Below are positions 37,301 to 49,920 of a stretch of DNA of 64,000 nt, in pieces. The position numbers and the translations under genes were made by a program. Under the pieces are notes generated by a model that was not told the origin of the DNA, searched no databases, and was given only the letters and a program-made list of their open reading frames with translations. The DNA is taken from contig JAJKFJ010022123.1 in assembly GCA_027382625.1 (NCBI GenBank), positions 29,612-93,611 on the forward strand. The letters are read 5' to 3'. This DNA is from Tetmemena sp. SeJ-2015. Taxonomy: Eukaryota; Ciliophora; Spirotrichea; Sporadotrichida; Oxytrichidae. Numbering within the stretch: the first letter of the stretch is position 1; each line of letters starts with the position of its first letter.

Positions 37301-38479
37301 AGTTTAATCTGGGAGATAAAAATTAGTAGGGTTATAAGAAAAGAAAGGGCTTGAGCATCCCATTAAAATCGATTTAAATCTATTTCATCATAGACTCAAT
37401 TTTTATTTTTTGTTACTCGGCTTCTCAATTCCTCTAAAATTGTTTATATTCAGCAATTAAATTTCTTTTCTTATGATCTTCTTACATCTCATATACCTTA
37501 AACCTCCCGAATTTAAATTATAGTCCATGCCTTTTTTGTGAAAGCATAATAGTTTAAAATTTTAACTTTTTAAATTTATTTTCAATATTATAAATAAAGT
37601 ATTTAATTTTTTAAAGAGAGTTATATTATCCTACATTTTATTAAAAATAATTAGAGATGTATCAAGAAGTATCAAAGAGTATGAAATTGTATTTTATTTT
37701 TTAATTATTAAAATTTTGAACAGCCGTCAATAGGTGAAGATAAGAACTTTATAAAAGATTTTATTATTTTAGTTTAAATTTAAAGATTCTGAACTCCTTT
37801 AATTAATAAAAAGAATAACTGCATCTTCACATATCAGGATCGAATCTTAAGATCTTAATTCAATATTTCTAGCTTATTGGCTACTTTCTTGAATCTAATT
37901 TTTTTATTTAGTCTCCAATCTTCTTCCTTAGATTTAATTTAAACTAAAAATATAAGTTACATCAATGAAAATTAAATTAAAGATTTATAATTTATCAGAA
38001 TTATTTGGTTGAAAGCATATAAATAGTGTATAATATTTTTCTATATATTTAATTAGAATATAATTAAGTTATATGACTGAATTGGTATTATTTAAATTAA
38101 TTTACTATAGTTACATTAATCTTTACGCTGTTAGAATAAACTATAATGATATGATCACTATCAATTATGTTCATTAATTCTAGGTTTGAAAATAATTATG
38201 AGTTAATTTAATTAGAAATAGTTCTAAAGCTTTGTAAAATTTAAATTAATTTTGAATATTTAATTTCTCTTAAAACGATAGGCTTTATTTAATTTATGTT
38301 AAAATGTTAATGTTTTAATTTTCAGTATGTTTGGAAATTCATATTTAAGGTAAAAAAAATTATTATTATTGCCTGAAAAATAAGTTGATTATATTCTATA
38401 TTACTATTATTATCCATAATATAAGAATAAGGGGGCTGACGCTTTTATGCATAGTCATTTTCATTTAATTGAATTTTGT
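34331..38479. other. A+T-rich DNA, one short repeat
   Basis: A segment at 35,160-35,235 (GAACTTTAGAGATTATGAAG and GTTATATTTATTTATTCGGA) resembles 51,655-51,725, hinting at another old family. A small G+C-richer patch lies at 36,705-36,790. Nothing else supported. Confidence 0.35.
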
Positions 38480-39300
38480 GTCTATCATAAGCTGGCAAAA
38501 ATTAAAAATTTTTTTAATAAAAATTTTTAATTTTAAAGGGGGGAAAAAAAAAAAATTTAAAGTTTTTAAAAAATTTTAATTTTTCTATCAAAGTTTTAAA
38601 TTATTTTTAAAGTATAAAATAATTTCTAAAATTTTTTTAAATTTTTTGTTTTGAATAAAAATTAAAAAGAACAAAAATGTTTATTGTTATTCCAAATATA
38701 TAAAGAGAAATCTTATTTTTTAAATTAAAAAAAATTTTTTTTTAAAAAATTGTTAAGTAATTTTACTAATATATAATTAATTTTTTAAATTTATCTACTT
38801 TAAACAATTATTAAAATAAGTTTTTAAAGGTTTGAAAAAAAAGAATATTAAAAAAATTGAAAAATTTTTCCCTTGGATAAATAATTTTTTTTTTATAAAA
38901 ATTATTTTAAAATATTAATAATTGGAAAATTATAAAAAAACCATTGAGTAAAACAAAGAAAAGTTTAAAAAATTAAAAGGAAATTTTTTTTTTAAAAAGA
39001 AAATCTTTCTTTTAAAATTTTTCTAAAAAAAATAAAAAAAGGGGTTTAAAAAAAATTTAAATTTAAAGGAAAATTAATTTTCCCCTAAATTTAAATTTTT
39101 TTTTAATTTAGTAAATTTTTTTGATTTAAATTTTAATTTAAAATCTAAAAAAATTTAAAAAAAATAAAAAAATTAAAAAAATTTTTTTTAAAAATTTTAA
39201 TTTTAAAGATTTTAATTTAAAAATTTTTTTATTTTTTTAAACAAAATTTTTAAAAATTTTAAATTTAAAAAAATTTATTTTTAAATTTTTAAGTACAAAA
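38480..39300. repeat. Homopolymer-dominated low-complexity block 1
   Basis: Runs of A and T of 4-10 bases alternate almost without C or G, unlike the A+T-rich DNA on either side. Similar blocks occur at 43,650-44,650 and 48,300-49,900. It could be natural, or the result of poorly resolved consensus. Confidence 0.6.
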
Positions 39301-40584
39301 TATTAATTTACATGGTAAAAGGGGAGTGAATTTTATTAAATCTTCTCTAATTATTCAGAAGATTAATTAAATGAAATTTCTCACATATAATATATTTATA
39401 TTAACTTATAATTGGCCAAAAATTTTGATTCATTTAAAGCGGTTAATATTTATTATAATGATATGAATTTTTATTAATTCAAATTGATCTATTTCTTATA
39501 GAGATTGTTTTTTTCAATTAAATTTTAATAGTTCGAAGGCTTTTTATAAAACTCAAATTAATTTTTAATATTTAAAACTGCCAATTAAAGCATAAAAATC
39601 ACGCATTAGATTTTAGATTTATTTAATTAATTAATTAATTGAACATTATCCACACAATGAGCTTTTCGGATGTTTAATTTATATTGAAAATTAATTTTAT
39701 TAAATAAATGAGAATTAACATTTAAAATTTTTTTTTAAAATAAACAAAAATTTTAAAAATTTTGAAATTCATTTCTTTGTTAAATTTAGTTTTAATAAAA
39801 ATTTTAAAACTAGTCTAAACAAGCAAAATTCTATGAATATAAGTTGTCATTAATTTTTGTGCAGTACGAGTCAGATAAAAATTAGCAGATTTCAAAAATT
39901 TCAACAGACAAAAAAAATTCTAGAAGATTAAATCTATTTAATTTTTTAACTGAATTTATATTATTTTTAAATTAAATAAATTTTAAATAAAAAAGTTTTT
40001 ATTTTTTTTGCTTTATTTAAGTTAAAAAAAATTTTATTTTTTTTTAAAATTTAATTTTTTTTGTTTCTAATTGTTTTTAATAGCAGGACTTAATTATACA
40101 TTTTTTTTTAATGAAGGACAATTTTAATAATTAATCTGCCATTTTTATCAAATTTATTTTTAATATGTAAATTAGGATACTTAGTTAAAATTTAATAATA
40201 TATTTAATATAACAAATAGCTAGTAAGAATATTATAATTAAATTAAATGACAAAAATAGAATTTAAACTTAAAATCTGTTTAAGTTTCATGAGAGTTAAG
40301 ATAGATAATTAATCAATCGGTTAACTTTAATTTGGGTGCCACTATAATTTGAGGATTATCAATATATATTTTTAATATCAAATCTATTCTAATTGTGAAT
40401 TAACATTATTTTAAAGAAAATTTTGTATATTTAATTCTTATCTTTAATATAATAAAATACTACTATTTTTAAAGTTATTAAAGAATTAAATAGCAGAAAA
40501 TGTCAATTATAATCGATAATAAGTTTGATATAGGTGGTTGATAAAGTCTCTATATTTGCAATTTTTAATTAATATATCAAAGAG

Positions 40585-41215
40585 TATTATAGGATGATTA
40601 TGAATACATGATCGAGGGTAAGCAAAACCTAATCAAGATAGAGTGCAGGAGAAAAGTGATATATATATTAAATTAGAGATATTTTAAAAGCATTATGAAT
40701 TAAATTATAATGAGGGAGTCAGCTCCAGCTAAAGAACATCTGTAATTGCCATTTATAACTCCATCAGTCTTGTTTTCAGTTTTAGTGTCTGGACTTTGAG
40801 TAGTTGTGTTTTAAGGGTGAGGGTTGACTCCTTTTAGATGTTGTAATCAGATAGGGTTCTGGTTGGTCATGTTGAAGATCTTGCTCTGGATGCTGTTCAA
40901 AAGTACCGCAAATCAAAGCATACTTGTGTATGTCTTTGAGCTTTCCAGCGAAGATGAGTCTCTGTTGATCGGGAGGGATACCCTCGTTACTCTAAGTGCT
41001 TGCCTCCTCAGTTGACAAAGTCAAGTTTTAGAGGTTGAGCTAGTAGTAGTTGATGTAGTAGTGGTTGAAGTAATTGATGTAGTTGTTGAAGTAGACATTT
41101 AAATTAAATAAATCTATTTTAAACGTAATATAATATGAATACACAACAAGGAAGCAAACTTCAATGTATTTCTAACTTTAAAATAATCCACGATCATGTA
41201 TTCATATTCACCCTA
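40585..41215 (-). pseudogene. Ubiquitin-derived repeat, copy 2 (better preserved)
   Basis: The minus strand reads NEGIPPDQQRLIFAGK (40,942-40,990), identical to ubiquitin over the GIPPDQQRLIFAGK stretch, and then, after a 70-80-nt insertion and a frame change, RTLSDYNIQKESTLTL (40,811-40,855; Gln by UAA). The N-terminal strand pair of ubiquitin is barely recognisable (NLTLSTEE) and is preceded by a Ser/Thr-repeat region. The C-terminal RLRGG is absent. The ends carry an inverted repeat of about 17/20 (TATGAATACATGATCGAGGG at the left). The frame change and insertion rule out normal ubiquitin function. Confidence 0.65.
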
Positions 41216-41916
41216 TAATTAAGAAAAGCTTATTCTCCTAGGAAATTTTAGCAAATCTAACATTTAATTTAAATTTTTATACTAAATATTTTTTAAAAAA
41301 TTAATTTAAATAATTGAGAAAAAAATAAAATATTTCTATAATTTATTTTAATTAACTGAAAGGTTTGAACATTTCTTATCTCTGTATTCCTCTCGAAATT
41401 AAAAAATTAATTTCTTAAAGCATGGATTTTTTATCAATATAATATTGATTTTTTATTGATTTATCAAAATAAGGCATTTCGGAAAGGTATTCTTCTTTTA
41501 TTGAAGTATTTCATAGATTTTAATTCTTCTATTGTTTTTATTTAAATTGATTTTTGAAAAAAGTTGATAAGTTAAAAAGTATAGGACTGAATATATAAAT
41601 TCTAAATAGAATGCTTAGTAAATAATCTAAAATATAAAAATTTTATTAAAAAACTAAATATAAAAATAAACTCATTAAGGTAAATATCATAAAACGTTTA
41701 TACTAATTTTATTTGACAATTTTAGTTAATAAAATAAGAATGTAGATCTAATCTCTATATGAATCTGATATTTGACTTTATTCCGAAATCAAATTTAATT
41801 TAAATAAGACTTACTGAAGAAGGTAAGAGATGAAATACAAAAATTGCTTTTATATTATCTCTTTGATTTGATGCAACCAAAAATTTGAATTTTAAATATG
41901 ATAATCAAGGTCCTTT
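41216..41916. other. A+T-rich spacer, nothing recognised
   Basis: No repeat-family member or coding pocket seen. Confidence 0.5.
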
Positions 41917-42165
41917 ATGAATGGGCTCCTTAATACTTTATCATTACTCTCTGACTATTTATACAACTAGAAAGAGGATCAAAATCAGCAGCAGGAAGAC
42001 CTGGGCGTTGCCACTCACTGTATAAGTCAAAACCTAAGATATCCTGCCTTTCGAATCATCCTTGAGGATATAAATTGCCTGTCACGAGACATTTTTGATG
42101 CTTATATTGAGGTCTTACTTCAAGAGTCAGACATAGGGGGTTCCTCATTAGGGAACATAAGATGA
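41917..42165 (+). CDS. Short coding island, 82 residues, unknown
   Basis: From ATG 41917 to UGA 42163. The best part (EDLGVATHCISQNLRYPAFR, then IILEDINCLSRDIFDAYIEV) is rich in G+C and strongly biased to G at first codon positions (about 20 against 10-12 at the other two), the clearest coding signature outside the ADP-ribosylglycohydrolase and the retroposon. It appears abruptly between A+T-rich stretches. It may be one germline segment of a gene whose other segments lie elsewhere, or a small gene. Product not recognised. A frame with no UAA/UAG continues past the UGA for about 80 codons. Confidence 0.5.
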
Positions 42166-42759
42166 TGGCTGCCATATACTTTGTCCTCTAATCACAATTC
42201 TATATTTTTCAAATTAGATCTATCATTATTTAAGCTCTTTGTGTTGTCTTGAATATCTATTTCCATTTTATTTATTTTCTTAAAGTCCGAATCAGCTAAA
42301 TCTTTCTCGAAAAGCTCACTTTTTAATTGTAATTTAAATATTTATTTAATCAGATCATTTCCACAACTTAATTTTAATTCGAAATATGTTTTTATACAAA
42401 AGAAATCTGAACTCCTAAACTTCTTGACAAAATTCTAAGAGAAAAAATATAAAATATTAAAGCTGAGTTATATCTTTAATTAAAAATTATCATAAACTTA
42501 AAATTTAAATTACTAGTTACAAAGAAAATATTTTCTTAATAATGGGTACAGAGAGTTAAAAAAATTAATTGATAGAATGAATTATTTCCTTAAATACAGG
42601 ATATATTAATTGGGTTATTTAATTGAAGATATTTCCCTGCTTAAGTAGGGTTACATTTGTCTGACTAATTTTTAATGTAGTCTATGCAATATATTAATGT
42701 AAATTTAAATAATTCATTATTCTGGTAAAAGTTGAAAAATGTACTAAAATATAATTAAA

Positions 42760-43606
42760 AAAATAGGGGGAGGGGTGTGGGGGACGGAAGTGCACCTCTC
42801 CCCTTTTAATGGTTATAATCGCCCAAAAATTGACCATTTTAGGCCGAAATCGGCCGAAAATGCCAAAAATTTCAGAGTTTTTAGCATTCGAAATTCCTTG
42901 AGGGTCAAATTTCATGATTTCAATTTTTTTCCAAAAATAATCTATTTTTTGGTTATTAAGTCTTATTTTGATCAATACTTTCTTGTTTTTGGGACGTAAT
43001 CTCCTTATAATGACTGAGTAACATTTAAACTTCTATATATTCTTCAAAATAGTGAGCCTAAGAAATTTATTATCAAAAATAGGTGGATGAAGCTCTGTAA
43101 TTAATTTCCAAGAAGTTGAAATGCTATTGTCAAAATAATAAATAAAGCATACAATATTTTATAAAACAGTATCAATGAGCTCTTTTCTTTGTTAAAGCCA
43201 GAGTAAAAATCCAATACTGCAATAGATGAAAGTATCTTGACTTTGAATATAGCTTGACGTATCCCTCTTAAGTAACTAAATATATTCGAGGAAAGATATC
43301 TCTTAGTTGAGAAGACATCTAATAACTGCAACATTTATAAATACTGAAGGGTAGATTTCACATATAGCGCAAATTTGTCCTAAATTTTTTTAAACTGTTG
43401 TTTTTTTGGAAATTTGACTTGAAACATATTTTGAGTGAATTCTTGGAAAAATTTGAAATCATGAAATTTGACCCTCAAAAAATATTTCGAAGATAAAAAA
43501 CTCTTAATTTTTTGGCATTTTCGGACGATTTCTGCAGTAATGGACGATTTTTGGACGATTTTGGCCATAAAAAGGGGGGAGGTGCACTTCCGTTCCCCCA
43601 AAAATT
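42760..43606. mobile_element. TIR element with G-rich ends, copy 1 (about 850 bp)
   Basis: Long imperfect inverted repeats of about 200 bp: the left end has GGACGGAAGTGCACCTCTCC, the right end on the opposite strand GAACGGAAGTGCACCTCCCC. Both continue with GAGGGTCAAATTTCATGATT and a GCCAAAAA-type block. The middle (about 42,970-43,390) is unique and encodes no transposase that I recognise, so this is a MITE-like, non-autonomous element. Short frames within the repeats mirror each other and are not genes. Confidence 0.75.
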
Positions 43607-43649
43607 ATTTATTCAGTATCTGCACAGTTTCTAGAGCAAATTAAAAAAT

Positions 43650-44650
43650 AATTAAAATATAATGGAAAAAATATTTAAAAAAATTAAAATTTAAACAATT
43701 AATATTGTAAATCAATAATTATTTATTTAAAATTTTCCCCAAAAGGAAAAGGGGTTTTAATTTCTTAATTGAATTTTGAATAAAGTATTTTCATAAATAT
43801 ATACAAGTTTTATTTAAATATTAAATATTATTATTTATTAATTTGAATTTTAAATTTAAAATTTCTATAAATCAACTTTTTAAATAAAATTTTTAATTTG
43901 TTTAAAAAATTTCTTTAGAAATATTAATAGTTTTTTTAATTAAATTTATTGAAGTGAAAATAGAATTTAAAATTTTGAAAAAAATTTAAAACTTTTTTTT
44001 CCCTCTTTATTATTTAATTTTATTTATGTTTTAAAATCAAAAATGTTTTAAAGAATTTAGCAACATTTTATCATTTTTAAAAAAGAAACCTTCAAAATTT
44101 AAAATTTTAATTTAAAAAAATTGGATTTAAATTTCGGGGTAAATTTAAAATAAAAACATTTAATTTGAAAAAATTAGATCAGAAAAAAATTGAATGTAAA
44201 TATCTTTATTTTTTTTTTTTTGAAAAATTTAGGTTAAAAATTTAAAAAATTTTTCTGAAAATTTTAAAAAAAAAAAAATTAAAAAATTTTTCATTTTTTA
44301 AAAAAAATTTTTAATTTAAATCTTAAAAAAAACCTTTTTTTTTAAATTTTAAAAAAAAGTTATAAAATTGATATTTTTTTTTTTTTGGAGGCTTATATTG
44401 TTAAAAAAATTTTTTTAAAAGGGAATTTTTTTTATTATTGATTAAAAAATTAGAAGATAGTCTTCTGCCACAAGAACTTTTTTTTTTAATTAAAAAAACA
44501 TTTAAAAGATAAATTAATTCAAAAATAAAAAGTTACTTAAAGCAATTTAAAAAGAATTACGTTTTTTATATTATAAATTCAAATTTTTTAAAATAGAAAT
44601 ATAGTGAAAATTTAATAAAAAAAAGAGAATTAAATTAGTAAAAAATTTAA
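43650..44650. repeat. Homopolymer-dominated low-complexity block 2
   Basis: Long runs of T and A, up to about 14 bases, with rare G or C. It begins immediately after the TIR element at 42,760-43,606. Confidence 0.6.
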
Positions 44651-44807
44651 AAATGGAATAAATCAGTGGCGTTAAGTGTTCATTTTAAAATTTTTTTATT
44701 GCAACGACAGCATAAATTCAAAATTTTATCCTTCGACTTTTTTTGGGAGTCTCAGTCAAAATTTAAAATACAAAGTTTAGATAAGTGATGATGAAGATTA
44801 CGAAAAA

Positions 44808-44981
44808 GCGCGCGACATACTCGTGCTAAAGGGTGTTGGAAGATGATTAAAAAGAAACCATATTTTTTTTTGATAAGCTATCAAACAAGCTACAGACGAG
44901 GTGAATCTGGTTTTAAAACTGAACCATTTTGACTCTCCATTATTATTTTAAATCACCGTTTTAAAATTAAAAATTCCCAAC
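44808..44981 (-). repeat. Family A interspersed repeat, copy 5 (left part only)
   Basis: Minus strand: GGAATTTTTAATTTTAAAAC, GGAGAGTC, AGCTTGTTTGATAGCTTATC, then AATCATCTTCCAACACCCTT. It ends at about the same internal point as copies 1 and 3, so truncation there recurs. Confidence 0.65.
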
Positions 44982-45954
44982 AAATAATGAAAAAATTTCA
45001 ATAAATTAGAAGTATTAATTTTATTTTGAGCAAATTTCAAATAGGAGTATAGTATATCATTATCCGAAATAAAAATTATATGCTTATTTGAATATTAATT
45101 TTTAAATTGATTTTAAGGAGCTGCTTGAGATATCTTATTTATAATGATTTAGAATATTCATGCTTTCTTTAATTTACTCCAGATATTTTAAAATTAAATT
45201 TAATTAAAATAATTAGACTTTTATTTACACTTTTAATGAAATCCTAGTGACTCTAAAGATTTCCTCTAAAAATAAAATTGTGAATTTAATTATATAAATT
45301 TGCTTGAATTAAAATTTGTTAATATGCTACTATCCCAAGCTAAAAAGACCCATACAAATATTAAATAAAAATTTTTTTTTCTTGAAATAAATACTGATTT
45401 AAATTAATTTATTGCATTATAAATATTTTATACAAAAAATGTGTATAGGCTTTGAATTCTATTATTTAATGAATCTTAAACTATTAATGCTGAGACAATC
45501 ATGAGTAATTTTGTGCTTTGTAAGATGCTTTCTATTTAAAGTTTAAAATGGAATTAGCATTTAAATATTAAAAAATGATTTATGCTTGGTAGAGAAAATA
45601 AATAAAAAGTATTATTTAACAATTAAAATAGGATAAATTAAGACTAAAGCAAAAGTAATATAATCGATATAATTTATGATGAGAAGAAGTTAAGTTTAGA
45701 ATTTAAAAATATTGAGTTATGAAATATTCTATCAGAAATTCGAGAACAAACTTTGTAAATTAGAAATAAAATTAATCTCATTCTCAACTTAACTCTAATT
45801 CCTTGCTTAATTTATTCAATCTAATCTAATCCTTTTATAAACTTTTGATATAATATCTAGAAATTACGACATTAAGAAGTTTTAAAATGAATTAAAAGAA
45901 GAGAGAGTTGATTATATTATAAATTTAAATGAGTTAATATTTTTAACGTTAACA

Positions 45955-46752
45955 AAAATTTGTGGGGAGGGAGCTGTAATTAACCTCCTCCTCTTAAAAT
46001 TTAATTTTTTTAATTTAAAAATCGCTTTTTATGCTAAAAGAAAATAGCGCTAAAATTTAATAATTTTGATATTATAATTTTTTAAAATGGTCAAAAATTA
46101 GAAGATCAAATTCCGTTTTTGTTGTCTAAAATAAATTTTATTCCGAAAGAAGTAAGCTTTTTTGCCATTTTAATCTCAAGGATATACTAAATATGCTAGA
46201 TTAGCGTGATAGTTGTATATTCCAGTTTTGGAAAAATACTAAAATGAGAACTCAATGTATCAAGAGAAAGTAGGGGATTTGATAATTTAAGCAGATTTTT
46301 TTAAAATTATAATCATTCTTTTAAATAAAAATAATTAATTAAATTTAATGATAACTTTTCAGTCAATTGGATTCTTAGCATTTATATACTTAAAATCTAA
46401 AAAATTAAATATCTCTGTATTTTGAAGCTGAAATCGCTCTATAGTTATAATAATATACCTAGAGAATTAAAGTTTGATAGTGCTAAAGTCATAGAAAAAA
46501 ATGATTATTTAGCCTATTAAGCTTTGATTTATTCTCTGATATACAAGTGAACAAACATATTCATAGCCAATTAATTTTGTACCAAAGAATCAAATTTTAA
46601 TATGCTAAAAATAATCTTCTAAAAAAAAAAATAACACAGAAATTACTCATTTATTCAAAATTTTTGGCAAATTTTGGCCTCGTAACTTATGAAATCAAGA
46701 TTCCTAAAATGCGAAGGAGGGAGGTTAACCATCCGTCCCACAAAAAATTGAA
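45955..46752. mobile_element. TIR element with G-rich ends, copy 2 (about 800 bp)
   Basis: The left end reads TTTGTGGGGAGGGAGCTGTA then ATTAACCTCCTCC; the right end, on the opposite strand, TTTGTGGGACGGATGGTTAA then CCTCCCTCC. It shares the GGCC-AAAAT-GCCAAAAATTT block with the element at 42,760. No transposase frame. It belongs to the same superfamily but is strongly diverged. Confidence 0.6.
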
Positions 46753-47619
46753 ATAAAAGATAAAACCAATATTTGAACTGTTAAATTATAATTTGAATTG
46801 TAATTCCATTATCTCTGAAATAAAAGTTTTATTTAAGATTTATTAATTCCTCAATAAGTTAATAATTTAATTTATATTGAGGAAATATAAAAATTACATC
46901 AATATCAATCAGGTTCTCCAAATGATAAATTTTAATTTTTCAAATATTTTACTATAATACTCTTCTATTTAATTTATAATTATGGAGGCTAGCACTTTTC
47001 AACTATCAATCTTTAAAATTATATATAAAGTGAATTGTTTCTTCAATGATTTAAATTTTTTTAGAACTTTTAATCCTATTTTATCTTAAACTTTGTTGAA
47101 TTTTTCAAATTTAATTTTTTATCAATTAAATGATAATTTAATATCAACATACTTTGATTTTTGTTTGCATTATCACTTTATTTTAGCTATCTATAACTAA
47201 AACCAATAAAAAGTAGGATTAAAATACTTAAATAAATATCGTAAGATAGACGCATATTTTAAACTTTTAATTAAATCATTGTGCATTAATCATGTATCTA
47301 TTAAAACTCTTTTAAAATTATTATTTTGTTAACCAATAAATAAATTTTAAAATAAAATTGATTCTACCTTAATAATTAAAAGTCAACCAAATTAAGCTTT
47401 TTATATAAATTTTTATTCATTATTGTGTTTTTAGGAATTTTTTTAATTTAATTAAAATTAATATACCTGTCTGAAAATTAACAAATTTTAATCTGGTTTT
47501 ATTTAATTAAAGCTCTTAAAAGCATTTTGCAACAAACTATCCTTAAAATTATTTAGAATTTTATGAAAAATGTTGCAATTCTATATTTAAAGTAATCATT
47601 ACTAAATTATAAGATATCC
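46753..47619. other. A+T-rich spacer, nothing recognised
   Basis: No repeat-family member, TIR or coding pocket seen. Confidence 0.45.
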
Positions 47620-48245
47620 TTTTATAAGAGCTAGTTTGGACATCATAAGCATACGAATCTCTTAAAGGTTAGAATCAAATGCATGGCTATTAGATAGCTT
47701 CTGTCAAGTATATGAGTAGAAGAATACAAAATTTTAATAAGCTTTTACCTCACTTTCATTATCTATATTCTTTAATGATAATCTCACCTCTCAACTGCCC
47801 TATAATGAGATCTGTTGCTCCTAAATAGGCTTCAAATGTAATTTAAAGAAGCATATCTTGACTTTGTCTTTGAATAATTTATTAAATTACTACAGTTTTA
47901 AACATAAAATTACCTTTGAAACTTGTATTGTTATTGGTACATCCTCATGTAATATTTCATAATAGCTGTGCTTCGCTATTTATTAAGCTTCTTTAAATTT
48001 TCTGTCTGAGTACTCTTAAATTAAAAAAATATATTTTCTTTCCCTTAAGTTCACTTTATAAAAAAATGAGAATAATTTATAAATTTTATAATAATCTGCA
48101 TTTTAGATGATCTAGGTGTAAAGAAGTCTTCATCATCCAATCGCAGCCTATCATGATAAGGAATACAGCATCTAAAGAAGAAGCATGTATCTAAGTGACT
48201 TCAAATAATAGGAAAATATGATCTCGCATCATTTTCATCAACCTT
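47620..48245 (-). other. Possible multi-exon coding pocket, strand uncertain
   Basis: Less A+T-rich than its surroundings. On the minus strand short readable pieces follow each other: PYHDRLRLDDEDFFTPRSSK (about 48,130), IFLIQEYSDRKFKEAQQIAK and HSYYEILHEDVPITIQVSK (about 48,020-47,920), and TFEAYLGATDLIIGQLRGE (about 47,790), with GT and AG dinucleotides at several joins. A plus-strand frame through 48,100-48,300 is also plausible, so I do not call exons. It could be a small interrupted gene. Confidence 0.3.
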
Positions 48246-48299
48246 TTAATAATTCTTTATTTAAAGAAAGTAAATTTAAATTTTCCATTTAATTCTTTT

Positions 48300-49920
48300 A
48301 AAAAAATTTAAATAAAAATTTAAAATTTAAACTCTTAAGTTTTAGAAATTTTTTTTCTTCCCAAAATATCCTAAATCATATTTTTTTTTCAGTATTTAAA
48401 ATAAAAAATTTTACAATTTAATTTAAAATTAATTCTTTTTTTTAATATAATTTTTATGTATCTTTTTTTAAATTTTTTTTAAGGGGACAAATTATGTAAA
48501 AAGAAAAAAAATAAAATAATTATTTTAATTTTAATTTTAATTTTTGTTAAAAAAATAGAATTAAATTTATATTTGAAATTAAAGTTTTTATTTTAAATGT
48601 ATGAAATTAACAGTACATTGGTCGAAGTTTTAAATGAGTGTTTATAATTAATTCAGCTGCTTTAGTTAATTAAAAAAAATTTAATAAATAAAATCTTAAT
48701 AGGACAAGAAGTAAAGAAATAACTTATAAATACTTATATGATCAATTAATTTAACATTTAAATGAAAGATAAATTTGAATGAGCAAAACCAATTAAGTAA
48801 CTTTACTTTCTTTAGTCATAAATCAATAATTTTTTTACCTTTAGTTAATTAATCTTTAAAATATTTGAATTAAAAATATTTATAAATTTAATAAGATTAT
48901 TTTTAAAAAATATTTTGATAGTTTTTTTTTAATGCTTATTTATTTTTTACTTTTATATCTTCTTTTTTTTAAAAAAATTAATAATATTTTTTTAAAATTT
49001 AAATTTTTTTAATGGATAAATTTTTAATTTAAAAATAATTTTTTTTTAAAAAATAATTGCGACTTATACAAAATAATAATAAAAATATTAATTCTTCTAA
49101 TATATATAGAAATTTACATTTTTCTAAATTAGAAAAGGAATTTGAATCAATTAAATTCTAAAATTCTTTTTTAAATTATAATTGAAAATTTAAAAATTTA
49201 ATTGTTAGGGGGGAAAAAAATGGAAAAAAATTGAAAGTCTCAAGAAAAAATTACCAATTAAAAATATAGGTTTGATAGGTTAAATATTAAAAAAAGAATA
49301 ATACAAAAAATTTAACGAAATATGATACTCTGGCATTTAACGATTTACTATACTTGTGTATTTAATATGAAATTGAAAAAATAAAACATAATAACTCTAT
49401 TTTTTGGTTTTTATAAAAATAAATTCTCACGGTTTATAACTGCGGACTTTTTTAAACCCCGCAGTAAAAAAAAATTTTTAAATTTAATTTTTTTCCCAAT
49501 TATTTTAAATTTTTTTTCTTATATTTTAAAAAGCACTTTTGTTTTTAGACCCCGGATTAATTTTTTAAAACTGCCATTTTCCAAGGGTTTTGACTGGAAG
49601 GGTTTGGGGGGCGGGAAGTAAATGAAAAAAAGGAATAAATTTTTTGCCCTTTTTATAAATTTGTCAAAACATTTATTTAAATTTCAATTAAATTTAATTA
49701 TAAAAAGATTTTTAAATTTTAAATTTAAAATTTTAGTTTTTTAAAAAAAAATAAAATATAAAAAGTTTTAAAAATTCTAACGTTCACTGCCTTTTTTCTC
49801 CTTATTTTACCAAGAAAAATTTAATTTAAAAAATTTTTAAATTTAAAAAAAATTTTTATTTATTTTAAATTTTAAGATAAAAAAAAATTAAAAAATTTCC
49901 TAATTTAATTTTTAAAAAAC
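48300..49920. repeat. Homopolymer-dominated low-complexity block 3
   Basis: The longest of the three blocks, with A and T runs and a few C/G runs (GGGGGG near 49,206 and 49,605; CCCC near 49,455). G runs beside long A runs are unusual for this window and fit either decayed elements or consensus errors. Confidence 0.5.

Noticed and set aside
42694..43601. Short ORFs at the ends of the TIR element
   Set aside because: They lie within the inverted arms and mirror each other, so they are by-products of the repeat.
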